In this document: positions 44,324-56,686 of the stretch, in pieces | Layout: each line of letters starts with the position of its first letter | Numbering within the stretch: position 1 is the stretch's first letter | Origin: Plantago ovata | Lineage: Eukaryota; Streptophyta; Magnoliopsida; Lamiales; Plantaginaceae | DNA length: 64,000 nt | Direction: 5' to 3' | Assembly: GCA_028274465.1 (NCBI GenBank) | Contig: CM051456.1 | Location: 43,274,870 to 43,338,869 of the forward strand | The notes under the pieces: generated by a model | Told to the model about the DNA's origin: nothing | The model's input: only the letters and a program-made list of their open reading frames with translations | The model's database searches: none | Translations under genes and position numbers: made by a program

Positions 44324-45099
44324 TCATGGGTCGATCCCCTTGATGTCCTCGGTACTCCACGCGAAGATGTCGTTGTTATCTCTCAAACATTGGATGAGTT
44401 TCATCCTGACTTCTGTAGTCATCTCGGTACCAATTTTTGTGACCTTGTCGGCACTTCCTTCGACAATTTGGACTTCTTCCAGGGTTTCTCTTGCTTCAAT
44501 TTTGTTTTCCTCAAAGAACTTCTTCTTTTTGGAAGATGGTGGGATTGGTGGAATCACTTGATACTCCTCGAGCTCCTTAACAGCTCCTACTAGAATATCC
44601 TTGTCTTTCTTCATGATTGCTTTTCTTCGCCTAAGTGACGGACTTGGCTTTTTTGATTTTTTCTTCACTCGCCGAACCGTGTAGAAACGATAAGGCGCGT
44701 TGTGAACCAGGGGTGTCTCCTCGGATGATTGGCCCGGGTTGGGTTCTCCAATGGCAACCCTAGAAGTGAACTTGGCTGACATGGTGTAGCATTCCCATGC
44801 TTCTCGTATATCTCCTACCTCTTGTCCAATTCCCAAAGGAGTGGGGAACTTTAACTTGTTGTGGACCGTAGACACTACGGCTCGGAATTGAGAGAGACCG
44901 GGTCGGCCTAGGACTGCAAAATAATCGAAGGGCATATCGACGACCACAAAAGGAACATGTTGCGTCACTCGTCGAGGTGCGCTACCCATTGATACCATGA
45001 GGTTGATCATTCCGAGTGGCATGATAGGTTGTCCTCCAAATCCTACCAATGCGCTCCTCACTTCCTTGAGCCCTTCTCTTGGATTCATTTACATCCTCT
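44324..45099 (-). pseudogene. Protease C-terminal part and linker (element C)
   Basis: REGLKEVRSALVGFGGQPIMPLG and FDYFAVLGRPGLSQFRAVVSTVHNKLKFPT belong to the gypsy aspartic protease after its active site. An acidic/basic linker follows, leading to RT. A one-base loss near 45100 breaks the link with the active-site half. Confidence 0.85.
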
Positions 45100-46300
45100 T
45101 CAGGTTCCGGTGAAAATCAAGTTAGCCGAACATCCGGTGTCGACGAGGATCCTTCCTAACTTGTATGATTGAACATCCAAGGAAACTACAAGTGAGACAC
45201 AAGGATCATAGATGTTCCCTCCTCCGGCATGCCTCAGAGGTATCTCGCTATCATCGAAAGAGATAACATTGGTTCCCGGTCGTGCGGCTTGAGCATACTT
45301 CACATCTCGGACTCTAAGATTATCCGCCGTAATCTCCCTTTGATTACGAGTGTCGCCTCCCGCGGGTCCTCCCGCAATTGTAAGAGTGTGGATGCTTCCA
45401 TTTACGGGGCGGTTCTCATAATTGTTGTAATTATGAATATCATCATCATGAGGGTTTCCTTGGTAATGGTGCTCGCTCCCACTTTGAGGTGGTGGAGGCA
45501 AGAGTGCCAGAGGTTCCTCCTTCCGGATGTAGCTAACCAACTGGCCATTGCGTATCATCCTCTCAATTTCGTTCTTGAGTTCGACGCACTCATCAGAGGT
45601 ATGCCCTTTCCCCTTGTGGAACTTGCAAAATTTTTCCGAACTCTTGTTCCTTTGGTTTTCTCTAATCGGTGGTGGCCAGGAGACGTCTAGCTTCCTCGAG
45701 ACTATATAGTTCAAGATGTCGGATCTTGGCCTATTTAAGTCTGTGTAGTTGCTATATCGTCTTGGAGGTGACCTCCTAGGAGGAGACCTCTTGTCTCTGA
45801 AATCATTTCTAGAGTGACCCTCTTTGATCAACCCATGCTTTTGATCTTTCCTTTGCTTTTCGGGATTTTGCGGGCGAGGAGGGTACTCCTTCTCCTTTTC
45901 TTTTTCCTTCCCTTTTTCCTTGGGAGGATTGGTTCTCACTGTGACGGTTTTTCAGAATTCCTCAGCCTCGAGGAAATCCTTGTAAACCCTGGTAAGTTGT
46001 GCTTCATTCTCCACACACGATGCTGAGAGTACGTCTTGGAACTTGATGTTGGTAGTGTTACCATACAAATATTCTTTCCTCTCATTGATGGAGTGATCTT
46101 CAACTTGGAGGGCTGCTTCATGAAAGCGATTGATGAAGTCCCTCAAGTCCTCATTGTTTTTCTGAACAATTTCGGCCAAGTACCTCACTCTTCTCTTGGC
46201 ATTCATAACCTTCTCGAAACGCTTAGAGAACTCCTTGCAGAGATCTCTATATGACTTGATGGATCGATGAGGGAGGCGCGACCACCACTTCATGGTTTCT
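45100..46300 (-). pseudogene. Gag C-terminal half and protease active site (element C)
   Basis: Continues the gag split by D (reading SGETMKWWSRLPHRSIKSY across the site). It has the rest of the capsid domain (LAEIVQKNNEDLRDFINRFHEAAL), an in-frame TGA at about 45949-45951, and a lysine/proline-rich linker. The knuckle-like CKFHKGKGHTSDEC follows, with the protease motif ILVDTGCSANLIF at the end. Confidence 0.9.
46296..46300. other. Target site duplication TTTCT, left copy (element D)
   Basis: TTTCT precedes TGATGAATG at 46301 and recurs at 59217-59221. Confidence 0.95.
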
Positions 46301-47569
46301 TGATGAATGTGTATTTTACACTTTCATTCGAGTCTTTTTCACCTATTTTAAATATCCTCTATGTTAATTTAGCTATATTTTAGTACATTTTATTAGAATA
46401 GTGTCACGTTTCCCTTTAGATTTTATTTTACAGGTTTTGGTTGAAATTCGAAGATTTCCGGGCAATTATATTAAAGTTGACAAGGAATTGGTGTTCCAGA
46501 AGCCTATTTGGAGTATCTGAAGGTTTCCGGATAGGATTTGGCATCTAGGGGCCGAATCTAGAGGTTAGAAGGCTACTAGAAGTCAGAAACCGAGTCTGAA
46601 AAGGGGAAGAAATCCAAAAACGCGTCGAAAACGCGGAATTCCGCGAGAAAAACTCTGGGGCGAACCGCCGCATGGCTGGGGCAAACCGCCCCGTGGTATT
46701 TCGGGGCCTATATATAGTTGCTCAGTTTTCTCCGAAAATCATATCTTTCCAGACCTTCTCTCTCACCTCTCTCTATAGTTTTAGGTAGGAACTTCCCGGG
46801 GCCTGTCCTGGGAGTTCCGTAGCTTAGGGGATACTTTTTCATAGCAGTTTGGAGCTCGTAGGATCGCAATCATCCGGAGATTGACAACCGTCGGTAACTT
46901 TGTATCTTACAGTTTTATTCTACTTATTTTATTCTTTCAACATGTTTTCTTCTATGATTTCTGTTGATTGCATGTCTATTATGAGTAGCTAAACTTATCG
47001 TTGGTGGTAGTATGTGAATTCTTAGCGAAGGGAAGATAATCATGCTAATGGCTATATCGCCCATTATACTCCGTGTCATTGCTTTATTTCGTTGATCAGG
47101 CACAGCCTAAATTCTCGTATGTTGTATTAATTATTATGCACAATTGGACACTTGTCGACCATCAGACTAATTATCTTCGTAGTGTTGAATAATTACGGAA
47201 CACATTAGGACAATAGTGATTGACATGTCAGACCAAATTAACTTTGTAGTGCTTAATATTTGCAACAGGACACTAGATTGATTCAAAGATCTCTATGCAA
47301 GACCGAGGAATTTATGCATGATTATCGAACCGTTATGCTAAGAAGGACCATACTATCACCAATCTCCATTATCTGCTAGAAACCCCTTTGCTATCTGTTT
47401 GCTGTTTTTATATTCTAAATTAGATTTGATAAAGCTAGTTATAGTCCTGAGAGAACGACACTCGAGTCATTCTACTGCTACACTACGGTTTTCGTTGTAG
47501 TTGTGGATTGCCTTTGGCTAAATAACAAATTTATTTGATAATCGGAATCCGACAAATTCCCGTTCATCA
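46301..47569 (+). repeat. 5' LTR of element D (1269 bp)
   Basis: TGATGAATG to CGTTCATCA. Two palindromes at 46657-46694, TATATATAG near 46710. The 3' LTR has only one palindrome, which explains the full 21-bp length difference. Confidence 0.96.
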
Positions 47570-47572
47570 AAT

Positions 47573-47590
47573 TGGCGCCGCTGCCGGGGA
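47573..47590 (+). promoter_or_regulatory. Primer binding site, tRNA-Asp type with one mismatch (element D)
   Basis: TGGCGCCGCTGCCGGGGA, three bases after the LTR; the tRNA-Asp complement has T where this has C at the ninth position. Confidence 0.88.
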
Positions 47591-47738
47591 CTATAATCCT
47601 TTTTTCTGTTTAATTTGTTTATATTTACAGCTTTAGATTCCTAATTCTATTAGTTTTAGTTTTCCTTTTTAATCTCTCTCTGATACTGCATTCCTAGTCC
47701 GTTCCTAATCACCTTTCCTAGTCTGTTATAGATAGTGT

Positions 47739-49891
47739 ATGCTGCATACACGTTCTGCAGGAACACCGCTTGCTGATTCAATTGCTGAGATCGATAGAGT
47801 CTACCACCAAAGAAGGCGACTACTTGAAAGGCGCGCACTAGAGGAAATAGAGGAAACCGATTTCTCTGAATCTCTACACATTCTTTTCAAGGAAATCGAC
47901 GAATGGCAGAAGCTAGACCACTGAAGGCATGGGTTCAACCCACCAAGGATCGTATGAGGGGACCGGCGATTGTTCTTTCGTCTGCAACCCGAGATCTGGA
48001 GATCAAGAACCACGCATTCCAACAACTTCCGAGGTTCTATGGCCTATCAAGGGAAGATGTGATGGGGTACTTGCACGATATCGATGATTTCGTCAACCAA
48101 CTCCCACGACCCGGAGCTGACATAAGAACGGATGAGTTAAGGATGAAGGTTTTTTCTATGGGACTTGGCGACAGAGCCAAGTCATGGCTGAGTTCTCTAC
48201 CAGCCGGCTCGCTGGACACTTTGGAGAAGGTTTTTTCAGCTTTCATGGAGAAATACTTCCCCCACACCTTGACTACCGCGCTAATGGCGCAGATCACTGG
48301 ATTCAAGCAAGACTATGATGAGACCATCTACACCGCGTTTGAGAGGTTCCAAGATCTCACGAACAAGTGCCCTCACCATGGTTTTGAACTTTCTGACCTA
48401 GTCCAACACTTCTACAATGGACTAACCTTCGAGAACCAACAAGTGGTGGATTTCCAATGCCGAGGCAATATTTGGGAGGAAACCGCAGAAGCCGTCTGGG
48501 CTGTTGTCGAAAGGCATGCTAAGGGTTCGCAGTTCAAGGACCCAAGAGCAATGGTTAGGAGGTGTGGACCTGAAGCTCCACCGACTCAAGAAGCCCCTAT
48601 GTATAGGGGGAATGGGGATCAATTGTAGTGCTTTACCAACGAATTGAAGCAAGTGCTCAAGAGCGCCGCCGGAACAACTGTTTCGAACGAAGTATGCCGA
48701 ATATGCAAGAACTATGGGCATGGGGCTCATATGCGTAGATCGGAGCTGGCATACGATGATGGCAACTGGGCTCGAGGAGGCGAAGAAGAAGCCTTTGCTA
48801 CGGAGTTTGGTACTCAAGAAGTTAGCTACGGACAAGACGGTAGGAATCCCCGAGGTGGATTCTGGAGAAGAGGATACCGCAACAATCAAGGATATGCACC
48901 GGCTAACCAAACTTATGGACCTAACCAAGACCGTAGTAGGCTAAACTATGGTAATGACCACTGCGAAAACCCCGCTCCGAAAGAGCCACCAAAGTCGAAG
49001 TCGGCTCAACTGATGGAGAACTTGCAAAAGATGGTTGATCACACACAAAGTGTTCTCAAACGTTATGAAGAAGATTCTGAGAAGACTAGGGCAAGGCTTG
49101 ATAGGTTGGAAGAGAGCACTAGGCTTGCCCATCAAAAGATGCAAGAGTTGATCGATCGAGGAGCAAGTAGGGAACAAGGCAAACTGCCTAGCAACACTGT
49201 GAAGTCGAATGCCATTACATTGACTGGTGATGTACCTGAAGAAATCACCATCAAGAAGATTGTTAGGTGCGAGTGTTGCATGAAGGAAGAACTTCTACAG
49301 GCTGAGGAAGAAGAGAAGGACCTCGATTCTGATGCAAGTGATGAGGAGGAAGGGGATCCTGAACCACTCCCTAAATGTTTCGATGTTAAGGTAGGGATTG
49401 GTGAGCTTGAAGATGTCCGTGCCACACTAGACACGGAATCCTACTCAAACATAATCCCTTTGAATGTGTTTGAAAAGAGCAACCTTGGAAAACTATCTGA
49501 TCGAAGGGATATTGTGCAACTGGCGGATGGATCCTTTATGAGACCCGAGGGCGTTGTGAAAAATGTGTTGGTCAAGATTGGTGAAGCATCTATATACACC
49601 AATTTTGTGGTTATGCCGGCGTCTGCACCTGGAACGGGGGATGTCATACTCTTAGGGCAAACGTTCTTGACTAAACTACGCTCCGTGATGGACATCTACC
49701 AAAGAACTTGCACCATCGAAGTAGATGGCAAGCAACACGTGTTGCGAGCCATACCAGATCCACCTGAACCGCCTGATATTACTACTCACTATTGTGGTCT
49801 TGCAGCCTATATTCTTTCTTATTCACAGGTTCATGGCATGGAGAGGAGATCAATGAAGGGGAAGCCTAGTACCCGCAAAAAGAAGAGATAG
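47739..49891 (+). pseudogene. Gag-protease (element D), frameshift and stop
   Basis: Starts MLHTRSAGTPLAD. One base is lost near 47900 (GACGAATGG against GACGGAATG), and a TAG at 48626-48628 replaces the codons of QFECF. Otherwise it is open to 49891 with capsid domain, knuckle CRICKNYGHGAHMR (last cysteine replaced by arginine) and coiled coil. The protease motif is DTES, which destroys the DTG triad. Confidence 0.9.
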
Positions 49892-50405
49892 GCGCAGACA
49901 TGAGTCGAGTCAAAGACTTTAAAACAATGACGCTATCCGGGAGGCAACCCGGAATTTTTATCGCTTTCTTTACTGCTTTTCTGCATGCATTCATTCTTGA
50001 ACTATTTGCTTCTCGTATGCGAATTTGTTCATGTGTGTGTCGTATGTGCTTTTGTTTGAGTGAGATCTTTCGAGTGGTTTTTTGAAAAAATTTGTTTCGG
50101 GGATTAAAAACGCATTTTCTGACGACGGAAGCCGTCTCCCCGCATCGGGGAGCACGGGGCGAACCGCCCGACGGCTCCAGAGGTTCAAAAACACGGATTT
50201 CTTCCCCAAAACCTCATTTTCTTCATTCATCTTCATTCCTTCTCCCAAAAAACCCGAAAAAACGCGATTTTACAATCAAATCTTCATAACTTCTTCAATT
50301 CTTGACCAAATTTAGTGTTCTTTAGCTTAAATCGAAGCCTATTACATGATCTATCATCCCATCCGAACAGATTTCGTCCTTATGCGTTAGATTTTCAGAT
50401 CTGAG
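49892..50405 (+). other. Spacer and ORF2 leader (element D)
   Basis: Perfect post-gag hairpin at 49936-49953 and palindromes at 50126-50178, including a different one, CTCCCCGCATCGGGGAG. A pyrimidine-rich leader follows. No conserved ORF. Confidence 0.7.
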
Positions 50406-50929
50406 GTATCATCCTTAGAACCCTAATTTTCGAATTTGGGGGTTTTCTAATTTGAGCTTCAATTATGCTTATTTGATACATGGGTATATTGTTTGTATGA
50501 TTAGACATGTTATTTACTATCAATTGCATTCTCAATTTTGCTTGAATTGTTGATTTGGGTATTTTGCTACTAGATGATATATCTTGTTATGCATTATGTC
50601 ATTATCTTTGATTTCTATCATATGGTTGTGTTATTGATGTAATGTTGGTAGATTTGACGATAGAATGCTTAATTGTTGAGTATGAGGATTTATGCTAGTA
50701 GAATTTTTCGCTGCTATGGTATGAATTGAGCCTTGTTATCAAGGATATTGGTTGTCTAGTAAGAGCATAATGTGATGTATTGCAAGTAGAAGTTACATTA
50801 GTATGTTACATTAGACACTGCGGTTTGGGGAGCTCGATTGTTGATTTTATCACTTGTGTGTTTCGCTTTTACACTAGCATATATTTGAGTCGGTTTTGTG
50901 TCATACGAGGTACTAACTGCTGTTTGTAG
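50406..50929 (+). other. Probable intron before ORF2 (element D, 524 bp)
   Basis: CTGAG|GTATCA donor, CTAAC branch-like site, TGTTTGTAG|GAACC acceptor. Confidence 0.7.
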
Positions 50930-50960
50930 GAACCATACCAAGGGAAAGGAGCATTCCCGC

Positions 50961-51704
50961 ATGATTGCTGCGAAGAACCATGTCAAGGAAGGTGACCTCG
51001 CTAGATGTGCGTTCGAGCCAAGGGGTTTTGCAACAACGTCGTGGATTATCCAAGAGGAGGAGCTAGAGTACACCTGGAGTAAGGACTCCTATGCCTATTC
51101 ATGCACCACCGAAGGGACAGAAACCATTATTACGTCATCACTCCATCACGAGGACTGCAGAGTTCGAGTGAACAAGAAGGCACCGGGACATTCTCGCCGC
51201 GACGGATTCAATCTTGAGTTCGCAGTTGCTAGAAGGTTCCGAAGCGCTAGCTTGGTTCCAAAACAAAATGACATGGGTGCCCAGCACCTTGCTGGGGTGC
51301 CCCTTGCCTGCCTCTAAAGTGAGCATTATATAGACATCGGTCGGATCCACCGTAGAGAATGTGGACAAAATTGGAGAAAAAGGTAGAAGACTTCTGAGTA
51401 TCCAAGCAGCTTACTGAAACCTTCTCGTGGTGTAAACGTTGGAGGGGGAGGTCCTGATACCACTACCCTTTCCCCTTCAACAGTTCACATCCTATTGGAG
51501 GGCTTCAGGATGGAGGATTCCATAACAGCTGCGGCTACTCTTGAGAATTCTACCTGCCACTACAACTCTACTAGTGAGGATGTGCGTGACAGTAGTGACA
51601 ATGAAGGCCATACGGGCAATGATGATTCTGATAGAGGAGTTGTTCCTGTCCGGCCTATAAATCGAACTACTGCACCTACCAGAAGACCTGATGACCACCT
51701 ATAA
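50961..51704 (+). pseudogene. Diverged ORF2 (element D)
   Basis: 118-aa frame 50961-51317 with the same start and stop as in H and roughly 85-90 percent the same residues by eye, then a remnant at 51510-51704 (SSDNEGHTGNDDSDRGVVP). EEELEYTWSKDSYAY and LVPKQNDMG tie it to the ORF2 of A and F. No function can be assigned. Confidence 0.65.
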
Positions 51705-52329
51705 AGCTCCCAGAGCAGGCCCAATAACTCACAAGCAGCACACTCAGCCGACCGAGGCCAAACCATGGGGTAACATCTAGTATCACATCTTATTTCCTCA
51801 TTTTCTTACTGCTAGGGACTAGCGTTAATTTCATGAGGGGGGATGGGATTTAAGTGATCTGATGTTGTTAGTTTGGAGCTTGGTATTGGTAGGATGAGTA
51901 TAGTACCTCGCATGCTTTATCCATCTGCATTTGCATTTGCACGTTTACCGCTTTCTTAGATTTTTTAGGTTGCATTCACTACATTCATCCTAGGATAGTT
52001 TTGCATGTTTTATATGGAGTTTATTGCCAAATTTTTTTGCACATTTTTATTGGGTAGATCAACCAACTGTGCCATTAATCGTATGCTTCATCACTATGAA
52101 TTTGTTTGAGGTTTTTCTCGCTTGGCTTGTCACATTTATGTATTGCACTTAGTTAAGCATGGTAGTCTCGACATCACTTAGTGGTGTTTTCTCTACTGCG
52201 GTTCACGAAGGCCTTTATAATAGGATGATGCATGTTAGGGTCTTATGGTTGTTTTCCCGAGTAATTATGTACCTAAGAGGCAACAAGTCTTCACCATGCT
52301 TTGAGATTGCTAAATGCCTAGGAAGGAGG
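51705..52329 (+). other. 3' noncoding region of element D, first part
   Basis: Matches A from 2700 to about 3275 and H. Interrupted at GGAAGGAGG by insertion I. Confidence 0.75.
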
Positions 52330-54419
52330 TGTAAGAAAATATGGTCAGAGTTACCCCTAGGGTACGCAGCGGAATTTTAAAAATTTTCTTAACATACAGG
52401 TTAATTGATTATGCATATGTCGTATATATTTAAACACGTCAATTAGAAGACTAACCTTACTTCCAAAGCAGCTTCCAAGTCTTCGTAATATTCCGGTGTA
52501 TCTTCTCCTTAGTCGAAGTCGAAGATATCTACAATACTCTGTATATCTGCAAGACAATAAGAGTTAGTTTCCATATCTTAGAACCTCAACCTTGGTATCC
52601 ACGGATGAACAGCCTATCGGAAGAATGCTAGGATATTCTTTGTGTGACCAAGAAGACGGGGCGGCAATTCCCTCCGGTGGTGGTGCGCGCGCGTGAGGCT
52701 AAGAGAGGAGGGGAGAGTTTTATTTTCTCTAAGAAAACTGGGTAGAATAACTGTGTCTGAAATTGTCTGTCAGAACTTATGTATAAAACTCTCTCTAATA
52801 GTCCACTATATATAGTAGTCCATAGAAGCCTAAAGCATAAGCAATTAGACTTCGTAAAGGAATAAGAATCTAATTCTTATCGCACAAGGAAACCAATATC
52901 AAGTCTAGATTCATTCCCAATCAAATTAAAACTCAATCAGGAAAATCTAACTTATCCCTTGGACTTCTAATAGAGGAAGGAGTCGAACTCCTTCCCCTAC
53001 CAAGCTACGCGCGCGCGCGCGCCTTGTCCTACGGGACGTGGGTCCCACTTTTGGGACCCACTTATATTTCTAAGGCAATCCAAACTCCAAGTAGATTTTG
53101 CCCAAGTGCATATGTTAATTCTAAATTAACATATCCTTTACAATCAAACCTCCATTATATTTCCAAAATATAATCTTTAACTGTATTTACATAAAATACA
53201 ATTAATTAGCCAATTCAATTAATAATTCCAAATCATTAATTGAGCCACCAAATATTATAATTAATTCCAAATCAATTATAATCCATCAATCACAATTAAT
53301 TCCAAATTAATTGTGATTCCATCTTCAATGATATTCTGATAGACTGAATCACCACATAGTGTGACCCATAGGGCCTCATCGTATTAAGCAAGTCCTAGAC
53401 TAGGCAACATGGAATTCCTAGATGGTTCCATTTGCAATATTAATACGTGAGGACGTTTGAGAGGTTTCTCAAAGCTAACCCTTTCGTTGCGAAGCCTGTT
53501 GCGCTCAACGCTGCGATGGTAACGTCCCTTCATCTGACTTGCTCGAATGTATCTAGGATCGATGAAGTGTCTATCCCAATAATACATCCATGGGCGTCTC
53601 AGGGAGTTGCTTGGTTAAGATATACTTATGACCATCATAATATATCATTTGCACTGGCCAGTGACTTTACCAACACAACTATGCAGACTATGAGCAGTGC
53701 TCTCCTGTGCTACACTTGAGAGATGAATCCTTCACAGAATCACTTATCACCCCCATTTGTATTTAGCCATAATCCTGGATCGTATCTTAGGCCAGCTGCT
53801 TATTCAGAGCTGACATCGACGGGTCCACCAAGGATATGGGGCAACAAATGTGATGATAAAGTCCTGTAAGTACAAAGGACGAATGACATCACTTCGACAA
53901 CTCACCGGTTCCCATAGACACGTCGGTGTAGAGTATACATCGATGGGAGTGTCCGGTGGGTACTTCCATTGTTCGATAAAGCTTCTTCGAACAACTATGC
54001 GCAGTTATGGGAACGTTTCTCGATTGTCCAACAATCCGTTCCGTGGCCGTGGGATCGGCTCACACTTGCTCCAACAAGTATAACCTCCACGCATACTAGT
54101 CTTGTCAGGTTCATTCAGACCCCCACATCCGAGATGTACCACGACTAGGGAAAGTTTGGGATAGATGATAACTCACATAGCTCCCACTAACTGTGTGATC
54201 GGTCATCTATCCGAGGGGACATGTTTAATATCAATACAGACAGTAATAAAGATATGACATGCTGCAGCCTGGTGTAATATAAATATGAAAGCGATACTCA
54301 ACAGTAAAATGCAACAAACATATATTATATTACGTTGACCTCTGTAATAGTACATATATGTCCTCTATAAGGGCACCATGCCCTTAGTAAGGATTGTCTC
54401 TAGGACATATACACTATAA
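52330..54419 (-). mobile_element. Insertion I: probable solo LTR of an unidentified (perhaps copia) family, 2090 bp
   Basis: GGAGG flanks both sides (52325-52329 and 54420-54424), and seven bases AAGGAGG match on each side. On the minus strand it ends TTTTCTTACA and starts TTATAGTGTATATGTCC; an original TG at the start may have been lost. A TATA box CTATATATAG on the minus strand (about 52808-52817) with about 480 bp downstream fits an LTR. No coding domain is seen; ORFs inside are short and unsupported. Confidence 0.65.
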
Positions 54420-55341
54420 GGAGGTAGTGTGAGGTTGTGTGATCCTTTGTTTATAACCTATTCTTCCGAATAGGTTTGGGGAGGGGGTTACACCATCATA
54501 GACTTGTTTCCGTTTTTTATTTTTTGTATCGTGAGTTTATTTTTATTTTTCCGTGAATTTTATACTCCAACCTATTCTTTCGAATAGGTTTGGGGAAGTC
54601 GTGTGAGTCATTTTGTTTCTCTTTTTGTTATGCTACTGCTGGCTAAAAAAAAAAGAGAGAAAGAAAAATTCCAGAAAAAAAGAGAAAAAGAAAAAAGGAA
54701 AAAAGAATCTGGAAAGGAAAAAAAAAAAAGAAAAAAAAGAAAAGACCCAAAAAAGCAAAGAAGGGTCCAAAAAAGAAAGCCAAATAGCAGTTTAGCAAAG
54801 TGTTGAGTCTTTTCCATTTTTGTAATGTTCGTAATCATGTTTTTTATCTTTTATCTTTTTTGTCTTGAGTGTCATCTGTTCTAGACCACCCTCGTCCTGC
54901 CATTCAGGAAGTGGTGAATAGCTTAAGACTTTACTTGAGAGATGGGTAGAATAGGGGAGTGTTATCTTTTATAGGGAACCCTCCTTCGTTTGATGAGAGC
55001 CAGTACTGGTTCGACCTCTTTTGAGGGAAAGTCTTAACATGGTGGAACAGCATTAAGTCTTCAGTTTCATAGGCACAGGGCAACCATTCGTATCTTAGCA
55101 TGCATCATTACGTTGTCACTGACTAGGTCCAGGTGGAGAATGTTACGAGAGACTATCTTGTCTTGACATAAGTGCTTATGTGGATGTGTATAAGTCAATC
55201 GAGGTATTCTTCAACCTATATTCATGCTTTGATTTATATGGTTTTGTTCATATGTTTTTTGGTAGATTCAGTAGATTAGTTCATTTTATTTGGCATGAAA
55301 CTCCATTCTGTGTCTTGCATGTTTTTTGTATTAGAGTCTAG
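54420..55341 (+). other. 3' noncoding region of element D, second part
   Basis: Resumes at GGAGGTAGTGTGAGG. Both PPT-like hairpins (near 54458-54485 and 54567-54593), purine tract 54645-54775 and the conserved stretch up to ATTAGAGTCTAG are present. Confidence 0.75.
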
Positions 55342-56595
55342 TGATGAACGCGGATGTCGTGCTCCGAGTTCACGCAAATAAATTTGTAATTAGCCAAAGG
55401 CAATCCACAACTACAACGAAAACCGTAGTGTAGCAGTAGAATGACTCGAGTGTCGTTCTCTCAGGACTATACCTAGCTTTATCAAATCTAATTTAGAATA
55501 TAAAAACAGCAAACAGATAGCAAAGGGGTTTCTAGCAGATAATGGAGATTGGTGATAGTATGGTCCTTTCTTAGCATAACGGGTCGATAATCATGCATAA
55601 ATTTCTCGGTCTTGCATAGAGATCTTTGAATCAATCTAGTGTCCTGTTGCAAATATTAAGCACTACGAAGATGATTTGGTCTGACAAGTCAATCACTATT
55701 GTCCTAATGTGTTCCGTAATTATTCAACACTACGAAGATAATTGGTCTGATGGTCGACAAGTGTCCAATTGTGCATAATAATTAATACAACATACGAGAA
55801 TTTAGGCTGTGCCTGATCAACGAAATAAAGCAATGACACGGAGTATAATGCGCGATATAGCCATTAGCATGATTATCTTCCCTTCGCTAAGAATTCACAT
55901 ACTACCACCAACGATAAGTTTAGCTACTCATAATAGGCATGCAATCAACAGAAATCATAGAAGAAAACATGTCGAAAGAATATAATAAAATAAGTAGAAT
56001 AAAACTGTAAGATACAAAGTTACCAAAGGTTGTCAATCTCCGGATGATTGCGATCCTACGAGCTCCAAACTGCTATGAAAAAGTATCCCCTAAGCTACGG
56101 AACTCCCAGGACAGGCCCCGGGAAGTCCCTACTTAAAATTATAGAGAGAGGTGAGAGAGAAGGTCTGGAAAGATATGATTTTCGGAGAAAACTGAGCAAC
56201 TATATATAGGCCCCGAAATAACACGGGGTGGTTCGCCCCAGAGTTTCTCTCGCGGAATTCCGCGTTTTCGACGCGTTTTTGGATTTCTTCCCCTTTTCGG
56301 ACTCGGTTTCTGACTTCTAGTAGCCTTCTAACCTCTAGATTCGGCCCCTAGACTCCAAATCCTATCTGGAAACCTCCAGATACTCCAAATAGGCTTCTGG
56401 AACACCAATTCCTTGTCAACTTTAATATAATTGCCCGGAAATCTTCGAATTTCAACCAAAACCTGTAAAATAAAATCTAAAGGGAAACGTGACACTATTC
56501 TAATAAAATGTACTAAAATATAGCTAAATTAACATGGAGGATAGCTAAAATAGGTGAAAAAGACTCGAATGAAAGTGTAAAATACACATTCATCA
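55342..56595 (-). repeat. LTR J: family LTR in reverse orientation (1254 bp)
   Basis: TGATGAACGCGG to ACACATTCATCA on the plus strand, a full LTR with one altered palindrome (56224-56240). It has no 5-bp target duplication. Instead it is flanked by imperfect copies of about 45 bp of D sequence (55297-55341 and 56594-56643), which suggests a repair or recombination event, not simple insertion. Confidence 0.88.
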
Positions 56596-56686
56596 AACTA
56601 CCCAATTCCTTGTGTCTTGCATTGTTTTTTGCATTAGAGTCTAGCTTAGTTGCTTGAGGACAAGCAAAGGTTCGGTTTGGGGAGTT
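56596..56686 (+). other. Duplicated PPT-proximal segment of D after J
   Basis: Repeats the TCTTGCAT...ATTAGAGTCTAG segment and continues through GGTTTGGGGAGTT into the 3' LTR. Its wording (TGCATTGTTTTTTGCATT) is closer to A than to the left copy in D. Confidence 0.7.

Noticed and set aside
52990..53025. GCGCGCGC run in insertion I as a functional Z-DNA site
   Set aside because: Single short dinucleotide run; nothing else supports a role.
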